Assembly (NCBI RefSeq): GCF_050908995.1
Contig: NC_135123.1
Location: 16,616,001-16,680,000, forward strand
From: Andrena cerasifolii
Taxonomy: Eukaryota; Arthropoda; Insecta; Hymenoptera; Andrenidae
Length of the DNA: 64,000 nt
Direction: 5' to 3'
Shown here: positions 13,281 through 24,139 of the stretch, one piece after another
Layout of the letters: each line of letters opens with the position of its first letter
Position numbering within the stretch: position 1 is the first letter of the stretch
Position numbers and translations under genes: made by a program
The notes under the pieces: generated by a model
What the model was told of the DNA's origin: nothing
Seen by the model: the letters and a program-made list of their open reading frames with translations, nothing else
Database searches by the model: none

Positions 13281-13451
13281 TTCTAAATAATTTAATTTCT
13301 AAAATAAAAATTTATTCAAATAAAATATCATTCCTAATTCTGAATAATTTAATTTTTAAAGTAAAACTTTATTTGAATAAAAAATTATTCGTTATTCTGA
13401 ATAATTTAATTTTAAGAATAAAAATTTATTCGAGTAAAAAATTATTCGCTA
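13281..13451. repeat. 57-bp AT-rich tandem array, three units
   Basis: Units begin with TTCTRAATAATTTAATTT at 13281, 13338 and 13395, giving an exact 57-bp spacing. Each unit continues with an AAATTTATTCRA-type block and ends near ATTCSYTA. Degenerate half-units extend to about 13240 on the left and about 13500 on the right. Every unit contains several ATTCGAAT-like words. A short region at 42330-42420 has similar ATTCG-rich wording, but I cannot show it is the same repeat. Confidence 0.85.
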
Positions 13452-14944
13452 CTCTCGAATAGCTTCGTTTTATTCGCAATTCTTATTCTAAGAATCTTAT
13501 TTCACAATACGACAGAAGTCTAACATAAAAGCTCACTTTAACACGAGTAAAATGGAACTTATATCGACTACGTGAGCAACGTACTCCCCTCCAAAGCGTT
13601 AAACACACAGAACAATCAGGATCTCCGTATTCCATCCAGCATTCAATACCCCCGGAACCAAACACACCCTTCTCCGCGAGTATGTACTAAAACTGAAGCT
13701 CGAAGCCCCCGAAGCCTCCTCTGGAGCTGTTGGAAAAGCGGCCGTACGCGTGGCGAGGCGCCTACCAACGTCGGGGCGCGACGTTCAGCGGAAATGTCGC
13801 TGGAGAATCGACTCTGGGGAACATAATTAAGCGGCCTGCTCGCAGAACCGACCGCGGGCCAATCGTCCCTCGAATTTAATTAAAAGCTTCGCGCTCCAGC
13901 GAGTCTTGTTGCTCAAAGAAGCTCCCAGCGTGGCGGGGGGATTCAATTGTCCCCTCTCGGCTGGCTCGGCCCATTATGATAACTGCATGCACGGGACGCG
14001 TTCCAATTATGCCGGTGCACGTGTGCAACAGAAAGTCGAAGCCATAGCGGCTCTCCGCGAGCTGCGAATCCGCAACGATCCCGGCGCATTTGTTCTAGCA
14101 CCCCTTTGTTGCAGACTCGGCGCTCGCCGCCATGTCGTACCCGTCGTTCTGCAAAGGCGTTCGGATGGTGCAACCGATCGAACGGGTGTTTTAATAAAAT
14201 CCGATTGACTGCCCTCGAAAGAGCCGACGTTATTGCTCGCGGCCGCTCTGCTCCGGCCCCTTTCGGTGTTCTTTGGAAGCTCGTCCGCTGACCTCCGCTT
14301 CCTGCTCGCCGCGGGCTGGATTCGAGCTTACCACTTTTCCTCTGGTTATGAATATTGAGTTGGCGGTGAAACGTTGGAATTTCCTATGGGTGTGCGGGTA
14401 CCTGATATTTCCGGCGCGGGTTGGTTCGAGAATTATTTTCGGGTTCGGGTCGGGTTCCAGGACGTTTGTTAACACAGAAATATATAAGATATTCGTCGTT
14501 TCGGGACCCGATTTGCGACTCAGGACCCGATTTTTGATTCGAGAATAATTTTTCCGTCTAGTCTTGTACCTACTTAAATATTTAAGTTACGATTTTGCAG
14601 TGTGGTCGGATGAAAGAATTTTTAAGAAAGGAAAATATTGCATAATATAGCTCGTGACATAATATTATTCTATTTTAAATTCGAGCGCAGGAAATAAAAG
14701 TGTTACCAGGCGGAAAAATTATGTTCTGAATGGGGTCCGGTTCTACACGTCGTAACTCAAAAACTGGGAGAAATAGAACTTTACCCCTATATATTTAAAT
14801 ACAATTATGTCAGTGTGGAACTCTGGCAGAGTAAGCTTGGTGAAACTTGTGAAAAATCTAAGATGCAAATGTTAACTCATCAATTTGTATAAAAAAAATA
14901 TCGAAAAATAACTGTTTACCTTGCCATTTCATCGATCTTTTACC
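13452..14944. other. Gene-free region with GC-rich block and TCGGG-type tract
   Basis: 13690-14330 is strongly CpG-rich, with frames open on both strands (13906-14208 plus, 13943-14173 minus). That pattern is expected of stop-poor GC-rich DNA rather than a gene. At 14440-14462 there is a short degenerate (TTCGGG/TCGGG) run. Nearby CGGGACCCGATTT and GGACCCGATTTTT repeat in tandem, and GTTCGAGAATTATTTT (14427) is echoed by ATTCGAGAATAATTTT (14536). No gene is supported. Confidence 0.5.
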
Positions 14945-15060
14945 ACTGTGCGAATCTGACACCAAGGAACAGATTTAATTCGTGAAATGAGGAACGGATG
15001 AGGGTTTTGATATAACATTGCAATGACTGCAAATTCCGCTGGAATTTCATTTGTATCTCG
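14945..15060 (-). repeat. Dispersed repeat, copy B (family with 19440-19665)
   Basis: The reverse complement of this segment aligns with 19480-19560. Both carry ATGAAATTCCAGYGGAATTT, then TTGCAAT-like sequence, then GAATTAAATCTG. The alignment covers about 90 bp at roughly 70 percent identity by eye. The central AAATTCCNNTGGAATTT word is palindromic in both. No terminal features were identified, so the class is unknown. Confidence 0.55.
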
Positions 15061-16372
15061 GACAACGTTTTCCTTGTGATCAGTATTACTGTATTAACAT
15101 AGCACCGAGTTACTTCCTACAAGACATTGCAGTCCGAATTTCCGGAAACGACGTCTCACTAACACCCCCATGGATATCAGTGCATCCCGCATACTGTCTA
15201 CATTTATGACAGCAGTAGCACTTGGGGATTTTCCTGCATCCAAAACGGACGTCTCCTAGTTGCTATATCACTGCATCATTCCTTGCCCTCGTTTACAACG
15301 TGTTACGTTCAAAGTTGCGCAAACCAATCGCGAAACCTGATCGTCCATGGCCAGAAATAAATATCAAGCTATCACGAAGAAGCTTTATATTCTGGAGAAA
15401 TATACATAGTAACTTGTAAATTCGAATGAGTCTAGAATTTTACTGAAATTATCGTAGGATGGAGATAAAGATATTCTTATGTAAATATTCTTTCGTAGCT
15501 GAATTATCCCAAGTGTCCGTAAACTTTAATGCGGTGGGCATAGATTCAGCAACTTGCAACTTCCTCTGCATAACGACGAGCAATTGTCAGTACGTGTATT
15601 TAATAAGCGTCTAAGTTATCAAGTAAATAGCGCGCAATACAATAACGTGCTATTGAATAACGCTTAACAATGCTGGGTATTCTGGTTCGGAATGTGTAGA
15701 TGTGCAGGTATGTAATTACGATTTGAGGCTTCGTTCCCAGATATTACACACATTTACTGTTAGGGACGTGAGTGTGGAAGATATTGAGAAATTGGGTATT
15801 TCATTAAAAAAAAATAATTAAAAAGGTATTCAGCCACAAACTTTTCAAACGACAAGATCATATTTTAACATATTTTGATGATATTTTATGAGGAAACATA
15901 TTAATTTCGTCAGAAATCGATATATGTAAGTAGTTTGTCTGCATAATATCTCCTCCAACTACTGAACTACTTTAAGGTTCATAAACCAGTTGAATCAATA
16001 TTTTTCTTTAAATCCAGACAAACATTGTACAGAACAATAGTTAATTATCGGAATAGTTTCTAGGCAGCAGCATTTTAGAATGCAAACACATTCAGATTCA
16101 TTAAACTACTGTTTACAGAAGCTGTTAAATAAAAAGTAAAAATATAACGAGAGGGTAACAAACAGATAATAAAATCTAATACTAAAACAGACTATAAGCA
16201 AATTATTCACGTGTTCGCGAAACTAAACAACTCAATCAGTTGCCTCAAACTCTTGCAACTCACGACTCAATAAGAGAGCCAACCAAAGAGAGGGAAACCT
16301 AATACCCATAGAAAAGCAAAACTACCCAGAATATCGTATACAAATCTGGATCTAATGTTACCCAGAAATCCA
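15061..16372. other. Gene-free AT-rich region
   Basis: No gene, and no repeat structure that I can support. Poly-A runs occur near 15805. Confidence 0.55.
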
Positions 16373-16380
16373 GATCACAC
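16373..16380. repeat. 8-bp target-site duplication (left), GATCACAC
   Basis: Identical to 16741-16748 and directly abuts the CAGTGCCG end. It marks the insertion site of the hAT element. Confidence 0.95.
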
Positions 16381-16740
16381 CAGTGCCGTCTTAACCTGGA
16401 GGCGAAGGGGGCAACCGCCTGGGGGCCCCGGAGCTCAGGGGCCCCCCGAAAAAATGGAAAATTAAAAAAAAGAGGTTCCTAAAAGCTAAAAAGAAAATTG
16501 GAAATAGGCCCTCCAACTGTGGCGGAAAGAAAGTAACAAATGCACCAGATTTAAGATTTTAAATGAGGCCCTTTTTCGTGGAATGGACCCCGCGTTTCAT
16601 CTTATTTATTTAATTATTTTAATACCGATCCACTTCGCGTGTTAGCGCGGTATTTTTGATTTTATTTAATTTAGAATAATTTAGTGGGCTACGCCCATTG
16701 AGCTCGCTTCAAGGCCCCCAAAAACGATAAGACGGCACTG
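16381..16740 (+). mobile_element. Complete hAT-type miniature element (360 bp)
   Basis: The element starts CAGTGCCGTCTTA and ends TAAGACGGCACTG, with further inverted similarity inside (GGGGGCCCC near the left end, GGGGGCC on the minus strand near the right end). It is flanked by a perfect 8-bp duplication, GATCACAC, at 16373-16380 and 16741-16748. CAG-start inverted ends plus an 8-bp duplication define hAT elements. There is no transposase coding, so it is non-autonomous. The interior is AT-rich with a short CGCGTGTTAGCGCG palindrome at about 16637-16650. Confidence 0.95.
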
Positions 16741-16748
16741 GATCACAC
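16741..16748. repeat. 8-bp target-site duplication (right), GATCACAC
   Basis: Identical to 16373-16380 and directly follows GGCACTG. Confidence 0.95.
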
Positions 16749-18493
16749 TACGACGGTGTGTCTCCAACTCGCTGCCTAAACTCACAACATTCTGCACGAA
16801 ACATCGCCAGCCCCCATCCCCGACTGGCGTACATGAACGCCAGCTAAGAAGATGCTGGCAAGTGATAAGCAACACCTCTGTCATTACAGGCTCCAAACGA
16901 TTATCCCGCATTAAGTTGCGTAATAAACGACTGGGAATCGCGTTTAACTAGTTTCTGGGAGCGTCCTCGTGCCATTGACGCGTGCAGAACTCGATGGAAG
17001 TTGGCGCAGCAACCGCCCACTCAGTAACCAGCAACGACACCCGGCTGTCAGCGATTGCTGGTTGCTCGCGTTTCAAGGCAGCCGTACGAATCGGTCGTCA
17101 TGATCGTCCCGATGAGTTTGTTATTGCAACGACCGCGGAACTTTCCCGCGGAGCACGAGCTAACCCTTCTGAGCCAGGCGCAACTGCAACCCCTCGAACG
17201 CGCGTCCTCGTTCGGGCGATGGGAACGGGGCAGCCTCGCGAGCACGAGCTACGCCCGGCGAGGACTCGTTTTTCTGTCCTACACGACACGTAACTTTCGT
17301 GATCCCGCCCTATAAAGGAAAGTCCGCCCGCGTATTTTCCCCGAGGGGCGTCGCGGAGCCTTCGACTCTGAAAGGTAGTTGGAGATGCACGGGATGGAAC
17401 TCTGGGACAGAGGGGATTCTGTTTCGCGCGGAGAAAGTTGCCCCACGATGGGCGAATCCTGTGCGACGGAATTGTTTAAGGATTTTCGTGCTCGGAAGGG
17501 TTGCGAGTAATTGTAGGCGAGGGGACTTACTTTGGCGAGGGCTTGTAAGTGGATGCTGCTGTTGGGAGGATAGTAGAAGGTTATTCTACAAATTCGTGGC
17601 GATTTATATTTGGATTGTAGAGCTCGATATTTTAAATATAGTTTTCAGTTTTGGAATTAAATATCTCCCGACGTAATAGCTTCTCGGTGCAAGTAGTCTA
17701 ATCATTTTTATAATAATCGAAGAGGTTCGATATAAGACACAGAATGGAGAGAGATACAAAAAAGAAGGTGTGGTAAGACTGTTTGGAAGAGAAAGTTGAA
17801 ACTATTTGAGACTACAAAAACTTAAACCTAAGCTTGAGTCTAAGTGTTACTGCTCGGAAACTTTTCTCGATATCACCAGTAGATCCGAAGATATTCATGT
17901 GGATCTATTTAAATGGTGCACCTTGATATCGATGCCCTGCTTTACAAGCTCCACCATTTTCCAATCTCCCTCTAAATTCAAGCGGCCAAATTTTATTCGA
18001 ATAATTCAGCTGTATAAATCAAGTCTGATAAAATTTCTTCTAAAACGCCACACTTGTTGTTACGAATAGCATTAATATTCAACGTGAAATCAGTACAACA
18101 CCCGCGGCAATTACCAAAGTGTCATTCCTGTTGGACACACCTAATCTGAAATTAGCCCGGAGCTAAAGACATTTTTTTCAACGTCATCCGACAGACGTTT
18201 ATTATTCGACTGTGATTAATTATGCAAGCACATGCCACGCCAGGTACATGTGGCTCCGGTTATGAACTGCAGTTTGGTAAATTCTTGTTTTCTTATTTTT
18301 CGAGCGTCGAGTATAAAGGATAGAGAGGCTGGACGCGTTTCGACAGTGAGCCACTGATTTCCCCGTTTCCCCTTTTTGCAATTTTGCTCTGTGCTACCTG
18401 TCGACGAAATATTATTATTTCATTTACAAGAGCACAAATTCCTTGGCAATAAAAGTCTTTGTACTTCGCGCGAACGAGTGTGCTTTGCGTACC
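16749..18493. other. Gene-free region with CpG-rich block
   Basis: 16960-17480 is CpG-rich and open in several overlapping frames on both strands. The frame at 17299-17676 (125 codons, plus) has no recognised domain. A TATAAAGG word sits at 17311 within GC-rich sequence. At 17867-17931 a short imperfect hairpin pairs CGATATC with GATATCG and TAGATCC with GGATCTA. No gene is supported. Confidence 0.5.
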
Positions 18494-18501
18494 GAATAAT
18501 C

Positions 18502-18749
18502 CAGTGTTTCCCAACATATTTTGAGTCGCGATCCCCTTTTATAATATTCAAATAACCTGCCACCCCAACCCTCGTTTAGGTAAGGTAAATATTTACTTCT
18601 GTCCATTTATGAAAAATCAGTGTTACATTATTAATAGAATATTACAATGTAAACATATTCAAATAAATAAGTGCTAAAAATCGTCAACCAAAAATAACCA
18701 TGGCGACCCCCCAGAAAACACTTCGCGACCTACAGGCTGGAAATCACTG
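18502..18749 (+). mobile_element. hAT-type miniature element with decayed duplication (248 bp)
   Basis: The left end CAGTGTTTCCCAAC and the right end, read on the minus strand as CAGTGATTTCCAGCC, are the diverged inverted ends of a hAT element. Both subterminal regions carry GTCGCGA-type and GGGG words. The flanking octamers GAATAATC (18494-18501) and GGGTAATC (18750-18757) match at 6 of 8 positions. There is no coding capacity. This insertion looks older than the two hAT elements with perfect duplications. Confidence 0.8.
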
Positions 18750-18757
18750 GGGTAATC

Positions 18758-19439
18758 AAAGGAATAGTTGAAATTCTGTGATGTAGCAGCTTTGGCGTGG
18801 AGTGTGCGATGTATTATGAGAGTTTTAGCATTATATTTCGACGTTGGAAATTGCAGAGTTATCTGTAAGTCGCTTTATCGAATATGCGTGGCTTAGGTTT
18901 TGAATTAAAGTAGAAATGTAGGTGATAAGTACATATGTAGGAGATAATCTTGTCTAGCAATTACTTTTGATTACAATTTTCACCTTTTTATCATCATATG
19001 TAGCTTCTAGTAAGGAACTTTTAATGTTCGTTTCATTTATGGAAGCAGTTGTACGTGAAGAAACGTATGCAAAAGTATCTAAGGTGATGTGGTGGGGCAC
19101 TGATCTGTTTGTAACGAAGTTTCCTGACATGAAATATGAACGGTGACAAATATGGTTTATACACGACGGTTTTGCGGACAGAATAGGAAAGGCAGTTGAC
19201 TTATTGCACGAAGGATGCATAGTTCTATTTGAAAACGAGATTGCATGCTGTACTTGCGCCGTTGCACTCGAAAGGAAGCCAGGTTATAGAAGCTAGTCCT
19301 CGTTGGGCTATTCAACTTCTTCCGATACCAATTTTTCTGCCCTCGCTTAGAAAAGAATTATAGACTGACCCAGTTTCTGGAATTACAGAGTGCTCGTTAT
19401 TGCGAAGTGGTGTAAGTCGATAATTGTGCGAGATATCTG
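18758..19439. other. Gene-free region
   Basis: No gene is supported. A minus-strand frame of 88 codons (18954-19220) has no recognisable domain. Confidence 0.55.
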
Positions 19440-19665
19440 GTGAATTTTGCAAAATCGCTAAACACATTTTTAACTTGTTTCATACGATTATGAAATTCCA
19501 GTGGAATTTGCAATTAGTAGCAATTGTTTAATAGATACATTACGAACAAAAATCGTTTGAATTAAATCTGACTGAAATTCCGCTACAACTTCATTTTTAT
19601 CTGGAATAATATTTTATTCTTCTTATGCATACGCGAGTGACAGATTAATTCGCGACTTGACACAC
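19440..19665 (+). repeat. Dispersed repeat, copy A (family with 14945-15060)
   Basis: It contains ATGAAATTCCAGTGGAATTT, then GAATTAAATCTG, both shared in order with the reverse complement of 14945-15060. Copy A also folds on itself: GAATTAAATCTG (about 19559) reappears inverted as CAGATTAATTCG (about 19642). The two copies lie 4.5 kb apart in opposite orientation. The class is unknown. Confidence 0.5.
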
Positions 19666-19681
19666 CATATCCTTCACAAAT

Positions 19682-19890
19682 CTTAATATATAAAGCAGAA
19701 AGTGTTTGTGTGTTTGTCTGTCGCTTAAAAACTTTCGAACGGTAAACTGTGTAGGGCCACGAAATGTGTCCCAGCTCATTATGCCTAGGTAATCCAGATG
19801 AATGCGACTATTTTCACCAAAAAAATAAATAAATAATTTTTTTATAAAATCAGAATCTAAATTTCGGGTGAAGCCTAGTAAAGCTGGTAA
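19682..19890 (+). mobile_element. Helitron-like non-autonomous repeat, copy A
   Basis: About 200 bp, roughly 80 percent identical by eye to the reverse complement of 39776-39991. The shared order is TATATAAARCAGAAAGTG, TTTGTGTGTTTGTCTGTCGC, GAACGGYAAACT, GAAATGTGTC, ATTATGCCTAG, TTTCGGGTGAAGCC and TAAAGCT. The TATATAAA start followed by GTTTGTCTG, and the GGGTGAAGCC finish, resemble arthropod Helitron-like ends as I recall them. Copy B has AGTAG/CTACT able to form a small hairpin near that end. Only the repeat pair is certain. The class is inferred. Confidence 0.65.
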
Positions 19891-22800
19891 TACATATAAT
19901 ACAGATGTTTCGACTTGCTATAGGAACACCTTGGTTTGTATCAGTCCATAAAAATACAAACGCATCGTTATCCGTTTTATCAAACATATTAATCCTCACT
20001 ACTAACAACGGTGTAATATCATTCGATTTCGAACCATAATAATAATTTTATACTAATCACGTTCTAGCCTCATTTCATTTTAATTCGCAATAATACTTTA
20101 ATCATATTCCATCTGAAATGGTACTAATTGTTTATCAATTGCGATGCAACCATATTCTATTTTAAATCATAATAATAATATAATCGAATGCTATTTAAAA
20201 TCGTAATAATTATCTGCTGCCGATGTAATCTGCAATCTGTTTCCCAACGACATTAGAACCCGAAGGCCCCGGAATCCTGTGACAAAAATCCACATTAGAT
20301 GTTAAGTTTATCCCATACTTCGCCTGCGGCGTTACACACAATCGTTCTCGGTCCGGCAGCAGAATTGCCCGATATCCGCAGCCTCTTCAACCCTTCCATC
20401 CTGGCCACCATTCGCCATCACCCAGAAGCCACCTCAACCCACATCTCGACGCGTTTGCATAATTTATTCCGGTGACGTATGCGCGCGTGTTATGCCGCGA
20501 CTGGAATTAACGGGTTCTGTTTACCGCGGACAAATTGATGCAATTATCAGTATGGCCAAATGAATTGTACCCCCGCGGGTTGGGTGCCCCACGGAAGCCA
20601 GCCGAGCGAGGATTTCTTCTCAACTTGCCAAGCTACTCCTTGCTCTCGTTTCGCCAGCCCTAATTAGCCGAACGAAACTTACAGCCGTTACGTGCCTCAC
20701 ACGCTGATTAAGTTTGGTAATCTGTACTTAAGATCCGCGTGGATTTCGCCTCGTCGTCTCTGGCGAATCGAAATTCTGTGCACTTCGGCAGCACGTGGAC
20801 ATATTTTAGCCAAGCGGAAAATCTGCTGAACGAGTCACTTAACGGAGTATTTTATAGAGTGGAATATTAGGTTGTTTAAATTGTAATAGATTTGTGTTAT
20901 TAAGGGTTTGTACTGTAGAATGGTGGATCGGGATAGGGTCGAAGAGGTTGGCTGGGTCATTCGTGAAAATTATTAATAATTTGTCCTATTGTGATTTCGA
21001 ATAGAAATACTTGTTGCTATTTTATTTAAGTAATGACGGGCCAAGATTCTTGGTGGGACTAGGAAGAGAGTGATTGCACACATCACAAGAAGTCGAAATT
21101 ATGGAATCAATATTTCTGTTAATGGAAAGGAATGTTTAATACTTTGTGAGAGGAATATCGATTATTGCTGGAAAAATATTGCATGCGAATATGGGGTTAA
21201 TTTTGAATCGTAACGGGAGCAGAATTATTTGAATGTTTAATGAAATGATTGTAAATGGCGATGAAGAAGGAAAATTGATATTCTACGGTAGAGGAGAAAC
21301 TTAAAATATTTATGTAAGTTAATATTAATTTTCATGAATATCACTGCATTATAATAATTAATCTTGGAACGATTCCACTTTATGGCACGCGTTACCTTAT
21401 TAATTATAAGTACCCTAAGATCAGTACCCCCTTCGAATCTAATAGCACTGCATTACGAACACCCAGCAGGCTCAAGTCTCTCTCAACATAGTTTACATAA
21501 TTTTACATAATGCAACCAGACGACGTACATACACTCTGCAGCTCGTAGCAATATACTCCAAGACTGATAACACCGCGACGATCGTAATTGGGGAAATCGC
21601 ATGAGGACAGATTTTAATAGATTCCCCATTCTATCTCTAAACCGTTAACATTATTTTCTCCAACAATAGAAATTATCCATCGCTTCTGACACTTGACAAA
21701 TAGGTACCCATTTTAATTATGTTTTCATTTAAATGCTAATGAAGGAAGCTGAATGGAAAATACTTGCTTCCAGCGTCGTTACAAGAACAGAATGTTGCAC
21801 ACTTGCGTGGAGCGTGGTTAAAATGTGCAAAATGTTTGTGCTACATATATTAACTCCGAAACTTCCCCCAAAGCCTAAAGCTAAACAGAATTTGCGAAGA
21901 CGCGTTAGAGCAGTATTACTCTTGGCACGGTAATGATCCATCTTATCAAAATTAAAGAAGAAATATTTATCCCATAGTTTCAAAATCAAATACATTTGTC
22001 AGAATCCCATTTTTCGTTTTTCTCGTCGATACTCGACGCATATTTTCTGCAATTCTTCTTAACCAGATATTCTTCAGTTAGTAAAGAAGTTTTACAATGC
22101 TCAGGTCCCCAGTTTTATTCAGGTTTCACATATAAATAATGTACGCCATATATAATAATATACTCAAAATCTTGCAAGAAACTCGATTTCAAAGATTCTC
22201 GTCTAAATCATTAAAACTTAGAAAATAAATGTACATGAATGTCTTGAAGTCCAAATGAACTATTAGTTGACTCAAACTCACGGTATTGTTTATTATAATC
22301 TACATATTTGGATTCAATTTTCTCGCGAAATTTTGAGAAAGTATTGTAGTAACACCCCGTGTGCTTGACACAAAACGTGCACTACATGCAAAATTTAAAT
22401 AAAATCGATAATTCAAACAGGGTACTTCCTGCTCGTTTACTAAACAGAACTTCCAAATTTAAAATCTCGGTTACACACATTACTCCAACGCTCAATGAAA
22501 TACACTCCCAGCTGCTTCGATCTTTATTAATCAAAATTTAATTAAACACCTAATCTCCAGCGAATAAACAAAACCTAAGCAAATGCCACCCTTAAACACC
22601 GAAGCTACACTCTACATCTTCTACAAAAATTATTTGTCTTCTTCTGGCCATCCCCTTGTCATGTTAATCTTATCCTCGAAAATTGTCTTAGCGCTTTGAG
22701 CATCTCCTTGCATGATGCTCCCAGCATCCCCATGGCCGTGCGTCCTGCTAGCCGCCTGATAACAAGGAATTAGCGCGAAAACTGAAAGTGGCTCTATCTG

Positions 22801-23891
22801 GGCAACAAGAAGCTCGCCGGGTCTGCGCTTGCACGCGCTGTTTTGTTAGCTTTGAACTGCGGGGCGCAACCGTGAATTTTCTGACAACGTTTCAGGCACG
22901 ACCACGCGAGCAACGCGGCGCATTAAACAACGTAATTCTCATTAATTACGTACCCGCGCGTCACGATCCCGCAACGTTTAACTAATCGAGGAGCAGCTTC
23001 GAGGCGTGAGCAAACCTCCACAAAGCCCTTATTTGTTTCCTTGGAATTAATAATTCATATTTACACGTGTAATTACGAACGGGGGCCACCGTTGCGTCAC
23101 TGTCTCGGTGCAATTAGCGCCCCGCGCGGTCTCGTGCGTGCGTCCATGTGCTCGTTTACTTGGATACAAGTCTTGACCGCGGAGGAGCAATTAATTGCCT
23201 GGCTGAGCTTCGCCTCGTTAGAGCAAAGAAAATTATAGCTTCGAGATGGTTTGGCAGAATTGATTGATAAAGAGATCGTGGAGTGCGCTGTGTAGATTAT
23301 CCCTTCAAGGCCTAATTAAGGAAGACAATATGCATAAGAAGATTGGAAATTTTTTATCAGCTGTTTGGATAAATCGATGCGAGACGTCGTTCGAGAAATC
23401 AGAATTCTTCGCACGTTCACTGCGGAAGTTAACTCTCCTTTTTCGCAATTTGTGAAAAAATCAGGAGGAATGAACTGTCGCTACTAACGATACTTTACAA
23501 GGATCGTTAATAAGTTGCAGGTGATCAATGAGCCACTCGTCGTTCAGAGAAAAGTTTCTCTTACAAAAGTGGAGACTAAAGAAATTTCGAGGAATATTGG
23601 GTGCTTTAAGGAGTTCAGGAGCTCGTACAGAATTATGGAAAGTTGATGAAGCTTCTTTCACGCGGCTCAGTGCGAGGATATTCGTTTTTGAGGAGTAAAC
23701 CAGGATGGAAGACTTTTTGGACATCGCGATAAAAGAGTCAGCTCGCGTGGTACGAGCTAGATGGATCACTGTAAAAAGAGATGTATGATGCGCGCGATCG
23801 ATCCTGGTATTCTTTGAATTTGACATTAAAGCGGGACTGTAATATATCATGTCGTATCAGTACATACAATGTCAAAAAGAACTCGAGTAAT
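19891..23891. other. Gene-free 4-kb region with regulatory-looking patches
   Basis: No gene is supported. 19990-20215 is a degenerate AT array with recurring AATCRTAATAAT words. 20290-20800 is GC-richer with embedded homeodomain-type words. 22780-23230 is CpG-rich and contains an 8+8 bp inverted pair, ACGTAATT-CTCATT-AATTACGT, at 22930-22951. A small frame at 21733-21933 (plus, 66 codons) and its minus-strand shadow are unrecognised. Confidence 0.5.
22930..22951. promoter_or_regulatory. Inverted pair of homeodomain-type core sites
   Basis: ACGTAATT and AATTACGT are separated by six bases inside a CpG-rich block. Each arm holds the TAATT core bound by many homeodomain proteins. Function is inferred from the motif only. 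Confidence 0.25.
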
Positions 23892-23899
23892 CTAAATAA

Positions 23900-24131
23900 C
23901 AGGGCCAGATCTGGGGGCAACTGCCTTGGGCGGCAAAATTGGTTAATTTTATTAAATATAAATATTAAATCTTTTATAAAACAAAAGGCTTTTGTTATTC
24001 AACAGATACCTACCCACAAAAAATTCAGTCTCTGTCAAAAATTATATTTTGAAATAGGTATTTCTAATTAAATATAAAGGGCGGTAAGAATCAATTTGCC
24101 CAGAGCGGCGGAAGAGCTAGATCAAGCCCTG
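23900..24131 (+). mobile_element. Complete hAT-type miniature element (232 bp)
   Basis: The left end is CAGGGCCAGATCT. The right end, read on the minus strand, is CAGGGCTTGATCT. It is flanked by a perfect 8-bp duplication, CTAAATAA, at 23892-23899 and 24132-24139. The subterminal GGGGGCAACTGCCTTGGG resembles GGGGGCAACCGCCTGGGG near the left end of the 16381 element, so the two may share a transposase lineage. The interior is AT-rich and non-coding. Confidence 0.93.
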
Positions 24132-24139
24132 CTAAATAA

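Noticed and set aside
14440..14462. TCGGG/TTCGGG run as telomeric or ribosomal sequence
   Set aside because: Too short and degenerate. It fits a simple GC-rich repeat.
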